From the NCBI GenBank assembly GCA_902514605.1, contig CABXRL010000002.1, positions 1 through 60,652 of the forward strand: DNA of 60,652 bases. Reading direction: 5' to 3'. A program made the translations under genes and the position numbers. A model generated the notes under the pieces. The model saw only the letters and a program-made list of their open reading frames with translations. It did no database searches and had not been told where the DNA came from. The stretch is from an uncultured Pelagibacteraceae bacterium. GTDB taxonomy: Bacteria; Pseudomonadota; Alphaproteobacteria; Pelagibacterales; Pelagibacteraceae. Shown in pieces: positions 53,496-60,652 of the stretch. Every line of letters starts with the position of its first letter. Position 1 is the stretch's first letter.

Positions 53496-54950
53496 ATGGA
53501 TGACAGAGTTTTAATAGATAAATTTGGGTTTCGTGAATATGATGCTAGATGGATTTACGAAAAAGATATCAATAAGGCAGGTATTGAAAATTTAGGAAAA
53601 GGTTTAGGGTCCCAAATAATTAATAATACAAACAAAAAAAATCCAAGAGTAATTGTTGGTCATGATTACAGGTCTTATAGTGAGGAAATTAAAATAGCTT
53701 TAAAAGAGGGTCTTAAATCAACAGGCTGTAAAATAGAAGATGTAGGGCTATCACTATCCCCGATGGTTTATTTTGCTCAGTTTAAATTGGAAGCTGACGC
53801 AGTTGCAATGGTTACTGCCAGTCATAATGAAAATGGTTGGACTGGAGTAAAAATGGGTATTAAGAAAGGTTTAACTCACGCCCCAGAAGAAATGAATGAA
53901 TTAAAGGAAATTACTTTAAATCAAAAATTTATATCTGGTGATGGAAGCGAAAAATTAATTAAAGATTTTCAACAGGTTTATAAAGATGATCTAATAAAAA
54001 AAAATAAAATTAATAAAAAAATTAAAGCAATTGTTGCTTGTGGAAATGGCACAGCAGGAATTTTTGCTCCTGATATTTTAAGAGGTATAGGCTGTGAGGT
54101 TATCGAGCTTGACTGTAACTTAGACTGGACTTTTCCAAAGTATAATCCAAATCCAGAAGATTTAGAAATGCTTCACGAAATTGCTAAGGCAGTAAAAAAA
54201 AATAACGCAGATATAGGATTTGGCTTTGATGGAGATGGTGATCGCGTTGGTGTTATTGATGATACTGGGAATGAAATATTTTCAGATAAAATCGGTTTGT
54301 TAATTGCAAGAAATTTATCAACTAAACATAAAAATTCAAAATTTGTTGTCGATGTAAAATCTACAGGATTGTATAATAAAGATGAGGTATTATTGAATAA
54401 TAATTGTGAAACAATTTATTGGAAGACTGGTCATTCACATATTAAAAGAAAAGTTAATACTGAAAAAGCATTGGCTGGCTTTGAAAAAAGTGGTCATTTC
54501 TTTTTTAATCAACCTTTGGGCTATGGTTATGACGATGGTATAAATTCTGCTATTCAAGTTTGTCTTCTCTTAGATAATCAGGGTAAAAAGATGTCAGATA
54601 TAATTAAAGATCTACCAGTGACATATCAATCACCAACAATGGCTCCTTTCTGTAGAGATGATGAAAAATATGAGGTTGTAAATCAAATAGTTAAGAAAAT
54701 TACAGAAATTATGAATAATAAAACTTTAATTGATGAACAAGTGATAACTGAAGTAATTACAGTAAATGGGGTAAGATTTTCTTTCGATGACGGGTCTTGG
54801 GGGCTTGTAAGAGCATCATCTAATAAACCCTCATTAGTGGTGGTTACTGAGAGCCCAACATCAGATATTAGAAAGAAAAAAATTTTTGAATTTATTGATA
54901 AATTGCTTCAAAAAACTGGAAAAATTGGAGAATATGATCAAAAAATTTAA
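53496..54950 (+). CDS. Phosphomannomutase/phosphoglucomutase
   Basis: A 484-residue alpha-D-phosphohexomutase that interconverts hexose 6- and 1-phosphates for nucleotide-sugar synthesis. The phosphoserine is Ser109 in TASHNENGWTG; the Mg2+ loop is FGFDGDGDRVG; the sugar-binding motif is GFEKSGHFF. The C-terminal domain has RASSNKPSLVVVTES. ManB/AlgC-like dual specificity is usual, so glucose or mannose preference is not assigned. Full length. Confidence 0.94.
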   Translation: MDDRVLIDKFGFREYDARWIYEKDINKAGIENLGKGLGSQIINNTNKKNPRVIVGHDYRSYSEEIKIALKEGLKSTGCKIEDVGLSLSPMVYFAQFKLEADAVAMVTASHNENGWTGVKMGIKKGLTHAPEEMNELKEITLNQKFISGDGSEKLIKDFQQVYKDDLIKKNKINKKIKAIVACGNGTAGIFAPDILRGIGCEVIELDCNLDWTFPKYNPNPEDLEMLHEIAKAVKKNNADIGFGFDGDGDRVGVIDDTGNEIFSDKIGLLIARNLSTKHKNSKFVVDVKSTGLYNKDEVLLNNNCETIYWKTGHSHIKRKVNTEKALAGFEKSGHFFFNQPLGYGYDDGINSAIQVCLLLDNQGKKMSDIIKDLPVTYQSPTMAPFCRDDEKYEVVNQIVKKITEIMNNKTLIDEQVITEVITVNGVRFSFDDGSWGLVRASSNKPSLVVVTESPTSDIRKKKIFEFIDKLLQKTGKIGEYDQKI

Positions 54951-55112
54951 AAAAGCTTCACTCGTTTTAGATCTAATATTAATAAGACATTAATTATTGT
55001 AAAGAGTCTAATTTAGAAATCTCAGAGAATTCAATTTCCACTAGAAATAAATAAAAAATATTTATTAAATATTAAACCCAATTTATTAAGAATCAGATAA
55101 TAGCAAACGGCT

Positions 55113-55439
55113 ATGTTAAAAAAGTCTTTATATTTTTTTTGCCTAATTCTTTTGTCAAATTGCACTATGTCTGGGACAGCTTTTTTAGGCCCTGCTTTTA
55201 CAGGTGTAAAAACTGGAAGTGTCTACCAAAGCTCTTTATCTTATGGCTCGAATAAAATTATTAATCATATGAAATTTAAAGAAAAAATTAAAAATGCAGA
55301 AATAAAGAAAAGTTTAAGAAAAATAATAGCTATTCCACAGAAAATTTATTTTGTTGATAAAGATCCAGTTATTCTTATGGACTATAAGGTAGATAACGTT
55401 GAATTCTCTGAAATTTCTGAACCAGAACCTTTGCCATAA
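55113..55439 (+). CDS. Small lipoprotein of unknown function
   Basis: A 108-residue protein with a lipoprotein signal: MLKKSLYFFCLILLSNCTMS, with the lipobox LSNC at Cys17. The mature part starts with a Gly/Ser-rich segment (SGTAFLGPAFTGVKTGSVYQ) that may form a membrane hairpin, followed by a Lys-rich helix and an acidic tail. No family recognised. It stands alone after a 162-bp spacer in which I see nothing. Confidence 0.75.
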   Translation: MLKKSLYFFCLILLSNCTMSGTAFLGPAFTGVKTGSVYQSSLSYGSNKIINHMKFKEKIKNAEIKKSLRKIIAIPQKIYFVDKDPVILMDYKVDNVEFSEISEPEPLP

Positions 55440-55525
55440 TTAAAATCTCATCAACTGTTGATAAAAAAAAAATTCAATTATTACGAGCTATAAATTTATT
55501 ATAGAATCGTCTATTCTCAATTTCA

Positions 55526-55562
55526 GGGTGGTAGAGGGAGACTGAAGCCACCCGAACCCTCT
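55526..55562 (+). promoter_or_regulatory. H-type pseudoknot leader, SAM-II/SAM-V-like riboswitch candidate
   Basis: Stem 1 GGGTGG (55526-55531) pairs with CCACCC (55548-55553). Inside its loop AGAGGG (55533-55538) pairs with CCCTCT (55557-55562), making a classical H-type pseudoknot of 6+6 bp. The second strand of stem 2 ends 19 nt before the ATG of the DUF2061 gene. GC-rich perfect complementarity twice within 37 nt is striking in this AT-rich DNA. SAM-II and SAM-V riboswitches, the latter known from SAR11, share this topology and the GUGGU/GCCAC element; class assignment is from memory and not certain. Confidence 0.6.
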
Positions 55563-55581
55563 TAGTAAACTGATTAATTTA

Positions 55582-55788
55582 ATGGCAGACAAAAAAATCA
55601 GGTCAATTGCAAAAACTTTTTCTTGGAGATCTTTAATATTCATTTATTGGATGGTTTTTGGTTATATTTTTACTGGCTCAATTAAAGTAGCTGGAATACT
55701 AGGTATTGGATCAATAATACCACTTTTTTTTTATTACTTTCATGAAAGAATTTGGAATCAAGTTAAGTGGGGAACAGACAAAGAATAG
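55582..55788 (+). CDS. DUF2061 small membrane protein
   Basis: A 68-residue protein with two helices. The opening KKIRSIAKTFSWRSLIFIYW and the end FYYFHERIWNQVKWG are the DUF2061 signature. The family is uncharacterised; I recall it near sulfur-assimilation genes in some bacteria. It is preceded by a pseudoknot that may be a riboswitch and ends 2 bp from the convergent decarboxylase gene. Confidence 0.87.
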   Translation: MADKKIRSIAKTFSWRSLIFIYWMVFGYIFTGSIKVAGILGIGSIIPLFFYYFHERIWNQVKWGTDKE

Positions 55789-55790
55789 CT

Positions 55791-57095
55791 TTATAATTTT
55801 TTCATTAATTGATCTGAAATAATTATTTTTTTCTTATTAATATAATCTTCATGATTTTTTTCAATATTTTTAAGTTCATAAAGATAATTTACCATTACAC
55901 CAAAAGATCTGTTTAATCCAACTTCTGATACATTAGCATTAATATTTATGTCATCAATGATAGCCCCATTACCTAAATGAAATCTACATACATCATTGAT
56001 TGGATGGCCTTTTTTATTTTTTTCATTCATTAAATAATGAGCAACTAATTTAATTATTGCTTTTTTATTAGATACAATTCGTGCATCACCAACTTTTAAA
56101 CCTGCAGATTTTAAAAATGATACATTATTGTAAGGTATTTCTCCTAAAATATTTTGAATAATCTTTTCATCTAGAGTGGTGAACCAATCTCTAAAACCAG
56201 GAATCGGAGAAAGGGTGCCAAAATTTTTTATATTTGGTAACTCTTCTTGAATTTCATACACGACCCTTTTTATTAAAAAATTTCCAAGTGTGACTCTTGA
56301 AAGCCCTTCTTGACAATTACTTATAGAATAAAAAGTTGCAGTATCGTATTTTTTTGCTCCCTCAGAGCTTGGTTTCATTATTTCTTGAATAGATTTTCCT
56401 AAACCATTAGTAAGTGCTACTTGTACAAATATTATTGGTTCATCTTCAAGTGCTGGATGAAAATAAGAAAAAAATCTTCTATCTTCCCCAAGTCTTCTTT
56501 TAAGTTCATTCATATCTTTTATCTTATGAACTCTTTCATATTGGATTATTTTTTCTAAGACTGCTGCTTTTGTGTTCCAGGTAATCTTGGTAAGTTTAAG
56601 AAATCCAGGATTAAACCAAGATTTAAATAATTCTCTTAAGTCATCATCAAACGGTTTTAATTCTTTATTTTCATTAAGTATTTTGAGAAGATCTTCTCTT
56701 AGAGATACAATTGTTGAAATCCCATTAGGTGACATATTCATTCTTCTAAATAATTCTCTTCTTTGACCTTCAGAAGTAACAAATAATTTGAAAAGATTTT
56801 TATCATTTTGTTCTGACTTATATAGATTAATAGCCTCAATTACTTTAGTATGATTGGGTCTATATTTTTCATTTATTTTTTTAAAAAATAATAGTTTTTT
56901 CTCAGGACTTAATGTTTGATATAGATCAGTAATATCTCTTGCAACAGTAATACCAAATGCAGCTCCTTTATTTGAGATTAGATCATCACATAATGAAATA
57001 ATTGACTCTAAATCATTTTTTTTAACTACACTTTTTTTGAATAACTTTTGGCCTACATCAGCGATTGAGGAAATAATTTCTTTTAAGTTAAACAT
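55791..57095 (-). CDS. Malonyl-CoA decarboxylase
   Basis: A 434-residue enzyme that converts malonyl-CoA to acetyl-CoA and CO2. Landmarks are RRMNMSPNGISTIVSLREDL, FFSYFHPALEDEPIIFVQVA, FYSISNCQEGLSRVTLGNF with the active-site Ser region, SPIPGFRDWF, and the catalytic His373 in RFHLGNGA. It is full length. It is followed on the same strand by TauE, dusA and TRAP genes, but no malonyl-CoA synthetase (matB) is seen, so malonate use is only possible, not shown. Confidence 0.95.
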   Translation of the reverse strand: MFNLKEIISSIADVGQKLFKKSVVKKNDLESIISLCDDLISNKGAAFGITVARDITDLYQTLSPEKKLLFFKKINEKYRPNHTKVIEAINLYKSEQNDKNLFKLFVTSEGQRRELFRRMNMSPNGISTIVSLREDLLKILNENKELKPFDDDLRELFKSWFNPGFLKLTKITWNTKAAVLEKIIQYERVHKIKDMNELKRRLGEDRRFFSYFHPALEDEPIIFVQVALTNGLGKSIQEIMKPSSEGAKKYDTATFYSISNCQEGLSRVTLGNFLIKRVVYEIQEELPNIKNFGTLSPIPGFRDWFTTLDEKIIQNILGEIPYNNVSFLKSAGLKVGDARIVSNKKAIIKLVAHYLMNEKNKKGHPINDVCRFHLGNGAIIDDININANVSEVGLNRSFGVMVNYLYELKNIEKNHEDYINKKKIIISDQLMKKL

Positions 57096-57128
57096 AAAAA
57101 ACCTTAATAAAAAAATTAGTTATAAATA

Positions 57129-57965
57129 TCAATTTATTGATAAATACTCAAAAAAAGATCTTATTGAAACAATAATTAGAAAAGTTCCAAATATCTTACT
57201 TAGTAATTTTTTGTTAATTTTATACACTGCTTTTGCACCTATTCTAGCCATTATCGTCGTCACAGGAACAAATACCATAAAACCCAATAGATTTATGTAA
57301 CCAACACTGAAAGGAGTATTAATGTTGTCGATTATTTTGCCCCCAGTTATCATGGTAATAGTTCCGCTTGCAGCTATCAAAAAACCTACCGCAGCGGCAG
57401 TGCCTATTGATTTTCTGATATCATATCCAAAAGTTCTCATAAACGGGACCATTAAAGAACCGCCGCCGATACCAAGGGGTACTGAAATAAAGCCAATTAT
57501 TATTCCAGAAATATTTTTTATTAAATCAGATATTTTTTTTGGATTCTCCATTAGTTTTTCTCTAACAAAAATAAAAAATAAACCTACAATAAATGCAAAT
57601 ATTGAAAAAAATAAAACTAAAGCCGGTGTTTTTAAATTTACCGCTAAAAAAGTTCCAGCAATAACACCTAGAAGAATAAAAATACCAAATGATTTTACCA
57701 TTTTAAAATCAACAGCATCGTACTCCATATGTGTTTTGGTTGAGATAATAGATGTTGGGATAATAATTGCCAAAGACGTTCCAACTGACAAATGCATACG
57801 AGTTACAATATCAAAATCTAATACTGTAAAAGCATAATATAATGCTGGCACCATTATAATTCCCCCACCTACGCCGAGTAACCCCGCCATAAAACCAGCT
57901 ACTGCTGCTGCAGATGCTAAAACAATTAATAAATTAATTAATTCAGATAAATTTAATATTTCCAT
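57129..57965 (-). CDS. TauE/SafE-family anion exporter (short form)
   Basis: A 278-residue membrane protein with the family repeats GFMAGLLGVGGGIIMVPALYY and GFISVPLGIGGGSLMVPFMR. About eight helices. It may export sulfite, sulfoacetate or another organic anion; distance from the sulfur island leaves the substrate open. It starts 1 bp before the dusA stop and precedes the decarboxylase gene by 33 bp. Confidence 0.88.
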   Translation of the reverse strand: MEILNLSELINLLIVLASAAAVAGFMAGLLGVGGGIIMVPALYYAFTVLDFDIVTRMHLSVGTSLAIIIPTSIISTKTHMEYDAVDFKMVKSFGIFILLGVIAGTFLAVNLKTPALVLFFSIFAFIVGLFFIFVREKLMENPKKISDLIKNISGIIIGFISVPLGIGGGSLMVPFMRTFGYDIRKSIGTAAAVGFLIAASGTITMITGGKIIDNINTPFSVGYINLLGFMVFVPVTTIMARIGAKAVYKINKKLLSKIFGTFLIIVSIRSFFEYLSIN

Positions 57966-58970
57966 TTAAGAGCTAACTTGATTAGCTTTTTCATTATTTT
58001 GAACAATCGTCATAATGTGTTTTGCTTTTTGAAAATCTGAATCTCTTGCCATCATATTATCACTTAAGTATCTTTTCCATTCCTTTGATCCGACCTGACC
58101 ATGGTATAAACCAACGGTATGTCTCATTATATGATTTACCTTTGTTCCCAATTTCACTTCTTTATCTAAATATTCTAAAAGTTTTTCAACTATTTGTTCC
58201 CGAGATGGATTATCTGGTGTTTTAAATATTTCTTTTTCAATTTCAATTAATGAATAAGGATTTTGATAAATTGATCTGCCAATCATTACCCCATCACAAA
58301 AATTTAAATGATTATTTATTTCTTCAACTTTTGTAATACCGCCATTGATAATTATCTCTAGTTTTGGGTTTTCTTTTTTAATATCATAAACCATATCATA
58401 ATTTAATTTAGGTATATTTAAATTTTGTTTTGGAGACAAACCAGAAAGCATGGCTTTTCTTGCATGTAAAATAAACGTTTTTGATCCAGCATCCCTCATT
58501 TTAAGAATAAAATTATTTAGATAGTCAAATTCTTCTGTATTATCAAAACCAATTCTAGTTTTTGCTGTTACAGGAATTTTACATGCTTTTACCATTGAAT
58601 TAATACATTCAGCTACTAAGTCCGGCTCTTTCATTAAACATGCACCGAACATATTCTTTTGAACTTTTTTACTTGGGCAACCTAGATTTATATTAATTTC
58701 ATCATATCCCATATCCTCAGCAATTTTGGCTACTTCTGCTAACTCATTTTTATCTGATCCACCTACTTGTAATGCTAATGGCTTTTCTTCTGGACTGTAA
58801 GATAAGATTTTTTTTCTATCCCCATGAATTGCTGACTTGGTAGCCACCATTTCAGAATACAACATCACATTTTTGCTCATTAATCTTAAAAAAAAACGAT
58901 CGTGCCTATCAGTGCAATCCATCATTGGAGCAACTGAAACTTTTCTATTTATCTTTTTTTTAGAATCCAA
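57966..58970 (-). CDS. dusA: tRNA-dihydrouridine synthase A
   Basis: A 334-residue FMN enzyme that reduces uridines in the tRNA D-loop. VSVAPMMDCTDRHDRFFLRL opens the barrel; LGCPSKKVQKNMFGACLM holds the catalytic Cys111; later IIINGGITKVEEI and GVMIGRSIYQNP bind FMN. These are DusA features. It overlaps the TRAP dctM stop by 11 nt. Confidence 0.95.
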   Translation of the reverse strand: MDSKKKINRKVSVAPMMDCTDRHDRFFLRLMSKNVMLYSEMVATKSAIHGDRKKILSYSPEEKPLALQVGGSDKNELAEVAKIAEDMGYDEININLGCPSKKVQKNMFGACLMKEPDLVAECINSMVKACKIPVTAKTRIGFDNTEEFDYLNNFILKMRDAGSKTFILHARKAMLSGLSPKQNLNIPKLNYDMVYDIKKENPKLEIIINGGITKVEEINNHLNFCDGVMIGRSIYQNPYSLIEIEKEIFKTPDNPSREQIVEKLLEYLDKEVKLGTKVNHIMRHTVGLYHGQVGSKEWKRYLSDNMMARDSDFQKAKHIMTIVQNNEKANQVSS

Positions 58971-60291
58971 GATCTTTACCCATAATTTTGTCTGGTAGCC
59001 ATGTCACTATTTCAGGAAAAATGCACAAAATTAAAATAGCCAAAGCCATGATAATCATGAACGGTATAGATCCTTTTAAAATTTCTGACAAACTAACGTC
59101 TGGGGTAATTCCTTTAATAATATAAAGATTTAAACCTACTGGAGGAGTTATTAATCCAATTTCCATATTAATTGTAAACACTATTGCAAACCAATAAGGA
59201 TCAAAACCTAATGTCGTTATGACTGGTAATAATATAGCTGAAGTCATTACAATTACTGCAACTGGTGGCAAGAAGAAGCCTGCAATTAAAAGAAATATAT
59301 TTATTAATATAAATACAACCCATTTATTTGAGCTTAGATCTACCATACTTTGTGCTAGAGATTGGGTCACATAAAGTTGTGAAAGTGTGAATGCAAATAA
59401 ATAAGAGGCAGCAATAATGAACATGATCATCACACTTTCTTTCATTGAAACTTTAACAATATTCCAAATTTTTTTAGGCTGATAAATTTTGTAAACAACA
59501 GCTATCAAAACAAAAACTAAAAATGCTCCAACCCCTGAGGCTTCAGATGGCGTTGCTACTCCACCATATAAAACATACAAAACTCCTGCGATGATTGCTA
59601 AAAAGGGCAGTATCCTTGGCAATACTTCAAGTTTTTCTTTTAAAGTTGGTTTTACCCTATTTCTTAAAGCTTTTGCTGCGTCTTTATCGATAAAATAACT
59701 ATGGATAAGCGCCCAAATAGCAAACATACCCGCCAACATGAAGCCAGGTACAAGACCACATAAAAATAGTCTTCCAATTGATGTACCAGTTGCGATCCCG
59801 TAAACAATTAGAACAATACTTGGAGGAATTAAAACTCCCAAAGTTCCACCAGCAGCAATAGTTCCGGTTGCAATCTGATCTGAATATCCCCTTTTTCTCA
59901 TTTCAGGTATTCCCATAGTCCCAATTGCTGCACAAGTTGCAGGACTAGATCCACTTAATGCTGCAAATATTGAGCAAGCTCCTATATTAGAAATAACCAA
60001 TCCTCCTGGTACCCTCCAAAGCCATCTATCTAATCCTGTATACAAATCTTTACCAGCAGGAGAATTAGCAACTGCCATTCCCATCAAAATAAACATTGGT
60101 ATCGAAAGTAAGACAAATGAATTAAGTCCAGCAAAAAATGTTTCAGCAAAAACATCTAACATTTGAAAACCTTCAAATGAGACCAAAAGAACTATTGATA
60201 CAAAACTCAAACCGAAAGCAATTGGAATTCCAGAAAAAAGTACCACTAGTGTAAAGACCGCAACAATTATAGCTATTATTAATGGGTCCAT
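58960..60291 (-). CDS. dctM: TRAP transporter large membrane subunit DctM (second system)
   Basis: A 443-residue DctM protein with about 12 helices. LSIPMFILMGMAVANSPAGKD, GTLGVLIPPSIVLIVYGIAT, VATPSEASGVGAFLV and LITPPVGLNLYIIKGI match the family. It differs clearly from the first DctM in this window, so it is a second system rather than a duplication. Its ATG shares one base with the dctQ stop. The binding protein must lie beyond the window. Confidence 0.96.
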   Translation of the reverse strand: MDPLIIAIIVAVFTLVVLFSGIPIAFGLSFVSIVLLVSFEGFQMLDVFAETFFAGLNSFVLLSIPMFILMGMAVANSPAGKDLYTGLDRWLWRVPGGLVISNIGACSIFAALSGSSPATCAAIGTMGIPEMRKRGYSDQIATGTIAAGGTLGVLIPPSIVLIVYGIATGTSIGRLFLCGLVPGFMLAGMFAIWALIHSYFIDKDAAKALRNRVKPTLKEKLEVLPRILPFLAIIAGVLYVLYGGVATPSEASGVGAFLVFVLIAVVYKIYQPKKIWNIVKVSMKESVMIMFIIAASYLFAFTLSQLYVTQSLAQSMVDLSSNKWVVFILINIFLLIAGFFLPPVAVIVMTSAILLPVITTLGFDPYWFAIVFTINMEIGLITPPVGLNLYIIKGITPDVSLSEILKGSIPFMIIMALAILILCIFPEIVTWLPDKIMGKDLGF

Positions 60292-60652
60292 TAATTCTGA
60301 TCCTTATCGTCAATTAGTTTTATAATTTCGGCAATATACTGAAGTATCATTAAAACAGCTCCTATCATCATTGATGAATATGGTATCCATAATGGTGGGT
60401 CCCATACAGTACCTGTTGAATAATTTTTAGTAAAAGCTTCCTCTACCATTATAAATCCAAAGTAAAATAAAATTAAGAAGAACGATAAACTTAATAATGA
60501 GGTAAAAATTTTTAATTTAATTATATTTTTTTTTGATAGAAAATCATAAATCCATTCCATGCTAACATGGGCTTTTTCACTTAATACGTATACGCTTCCT
60601 ATAAAAGTTGAGGCAACTAGAAGCATAGTAACAAGTTCTGTCTGCCAAGTGA
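60291..60652 (-). CDS. dctQ: TRAP transporter small membrane subunit DctQ (cut by window edge)
   Basis: The last ~120 codons of a DctQ subunit. An in-frame Met at 60626 is not the start: the frame stays open to the edge and reads TWQTELVTMLLVASTFIGSV, followed by HVSMEWIYDFLS, the conserved DctQ motif (..E......F.G......HV..D). Three helices are visible. The N-terminus is outside the window. Confidence 0.92.
   Translation of the reverse strand, partial: TWQTELVTMLLVASTFIGSVYVLSEKAHVSMEWIYDFLSKKNIIKLKIFTSLLSLSFFLILFYFGFIMVEEAFTKNYSTGTVWDPPLWIPYSSMMIGAVLMILQYIAEIIKLIDDKDQN

Noticed and set aside
55448..55475. Short hairpin followed by an A-run after the lipoprotein gene
   Set aside because: On the plus strand the stem is followed by A, not T, and on the minus strand the T-run comes before the stem, so it is not an intrinsic terminator for either side.
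57322..57837. 171-residue open frame antisense to the short TauE gene
   Set aside because: It mirrors the TauE frame; its Ile/Pro/Lys-rich composition is what an antisense reading of membrane-protein codons gives, and TauE motifs on the other strand are clear.
1..60652. CRISPR arrays, insertion sequences, integrases or phage genes
   Set aside because: No regularly spaced repeats, transposase motifs or phage proteins were found on either strand.

Overview
The window looks like a piece of a SAR11 (Pelagibacterales, Alphaproteobacteria) chromosome or a very close relative. The DNA is strongly AT-rich. Genes are packed with overlaps or spacers of a few bases. No insertion sequence, phage gene or CRISPR array is visible. 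The gene content is typical of streamlined marine heterotrophs: two TRAP systems, AprBA with an AprM anchor, AmtB, isocitrate lyase beside a ScfR/PrpR-type regulator, and sulfonate lyases. This assignment is inferred from content and composition, not from a database search.

Layout. 1-4806 (minus): tig-clpP-clpX-lon proteostasis cluster (lon runs off the left edge), with tRNA-Leu(UAG) upstream. 4895-8567: small and housekeeping genes (DUF1289, uracil-DNA glycosylase, YbgC-like thioesterase, DUF3047) with several unlisted micro-ORFs. 8564-18562: a five-gene minus-strand run (TRAP binding protein, DctQ, DctM, NCS1 permease, SDR) divergent from a plus-strand run (GMC oxidoreductase, TerC, SDR, M23 peptidase, FAH/hydratase-like enzyme). 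18564-20252: PMT-like glycosyltransferase. 20292-29578: a sulfur island with xsc divergent from suyAB and a YeiH-type exporter, then a minus-strand run aprM-aprB-aprA-orf116-orf44-TauE. 29680-32523: pabB-pabA-pabC-HIT. 32525-41057: MFS, cystathionine beta-lyase-like enzyme, mnmA, cysQ-like, recX, an ABA4-like protein, a DsbA-family isomerase, rhodanese and a glycosyltransferase-like protein, plus small ORFs including a 27-residue polycation. 41057-44155: amtB, HU and the RseP-type protease with several hairpins. 44292-48758: DEAD-box helicase, ScfR/PrpR-type regulator, an operator-like repeat array, a micro-ORF and aceA. 48795-54950: FkbM methyltransferase, nrdAB with two NrdR-like boxes, GT17 glycosyltransferase and phosphomannomutase. 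55113-60652: lipoprotein, a pseudoknot leader in front of a DUF2061 gene, malonyl-CoA decarboxylase, a second TauE, dusA, and a TRAP DctM/DctQ pair cut by the right edge.

How the parts fit. The sulfur island reads as a C2/C3 sulfonate module: SuyAB and Xsc release sulfite, AprBAM can oxidise sulfite to APS, and YeiH/TauE proteins can export sulfite or sulfate. The ScfR-like protein has the four cysteines expected for an Fe-S cluster. It faces aceA across an array of TGTAAA repeats, suggesting acyl-CoA or redox control of the glyoxylate shunt.

No stretch longer than 300 bases lacks a gene once the small ORFs are counted. The longest empty spacers (162 bp at 54951-55112, 156 bp at 42890-43045, 136 bp at 44156-44291) show at most weak hairpins. 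The points most worth a second look are the pseudoknot before DUF2061, the operator array before aceA, the unexplained tail of the apr gene run, and the tiny basic proteins.
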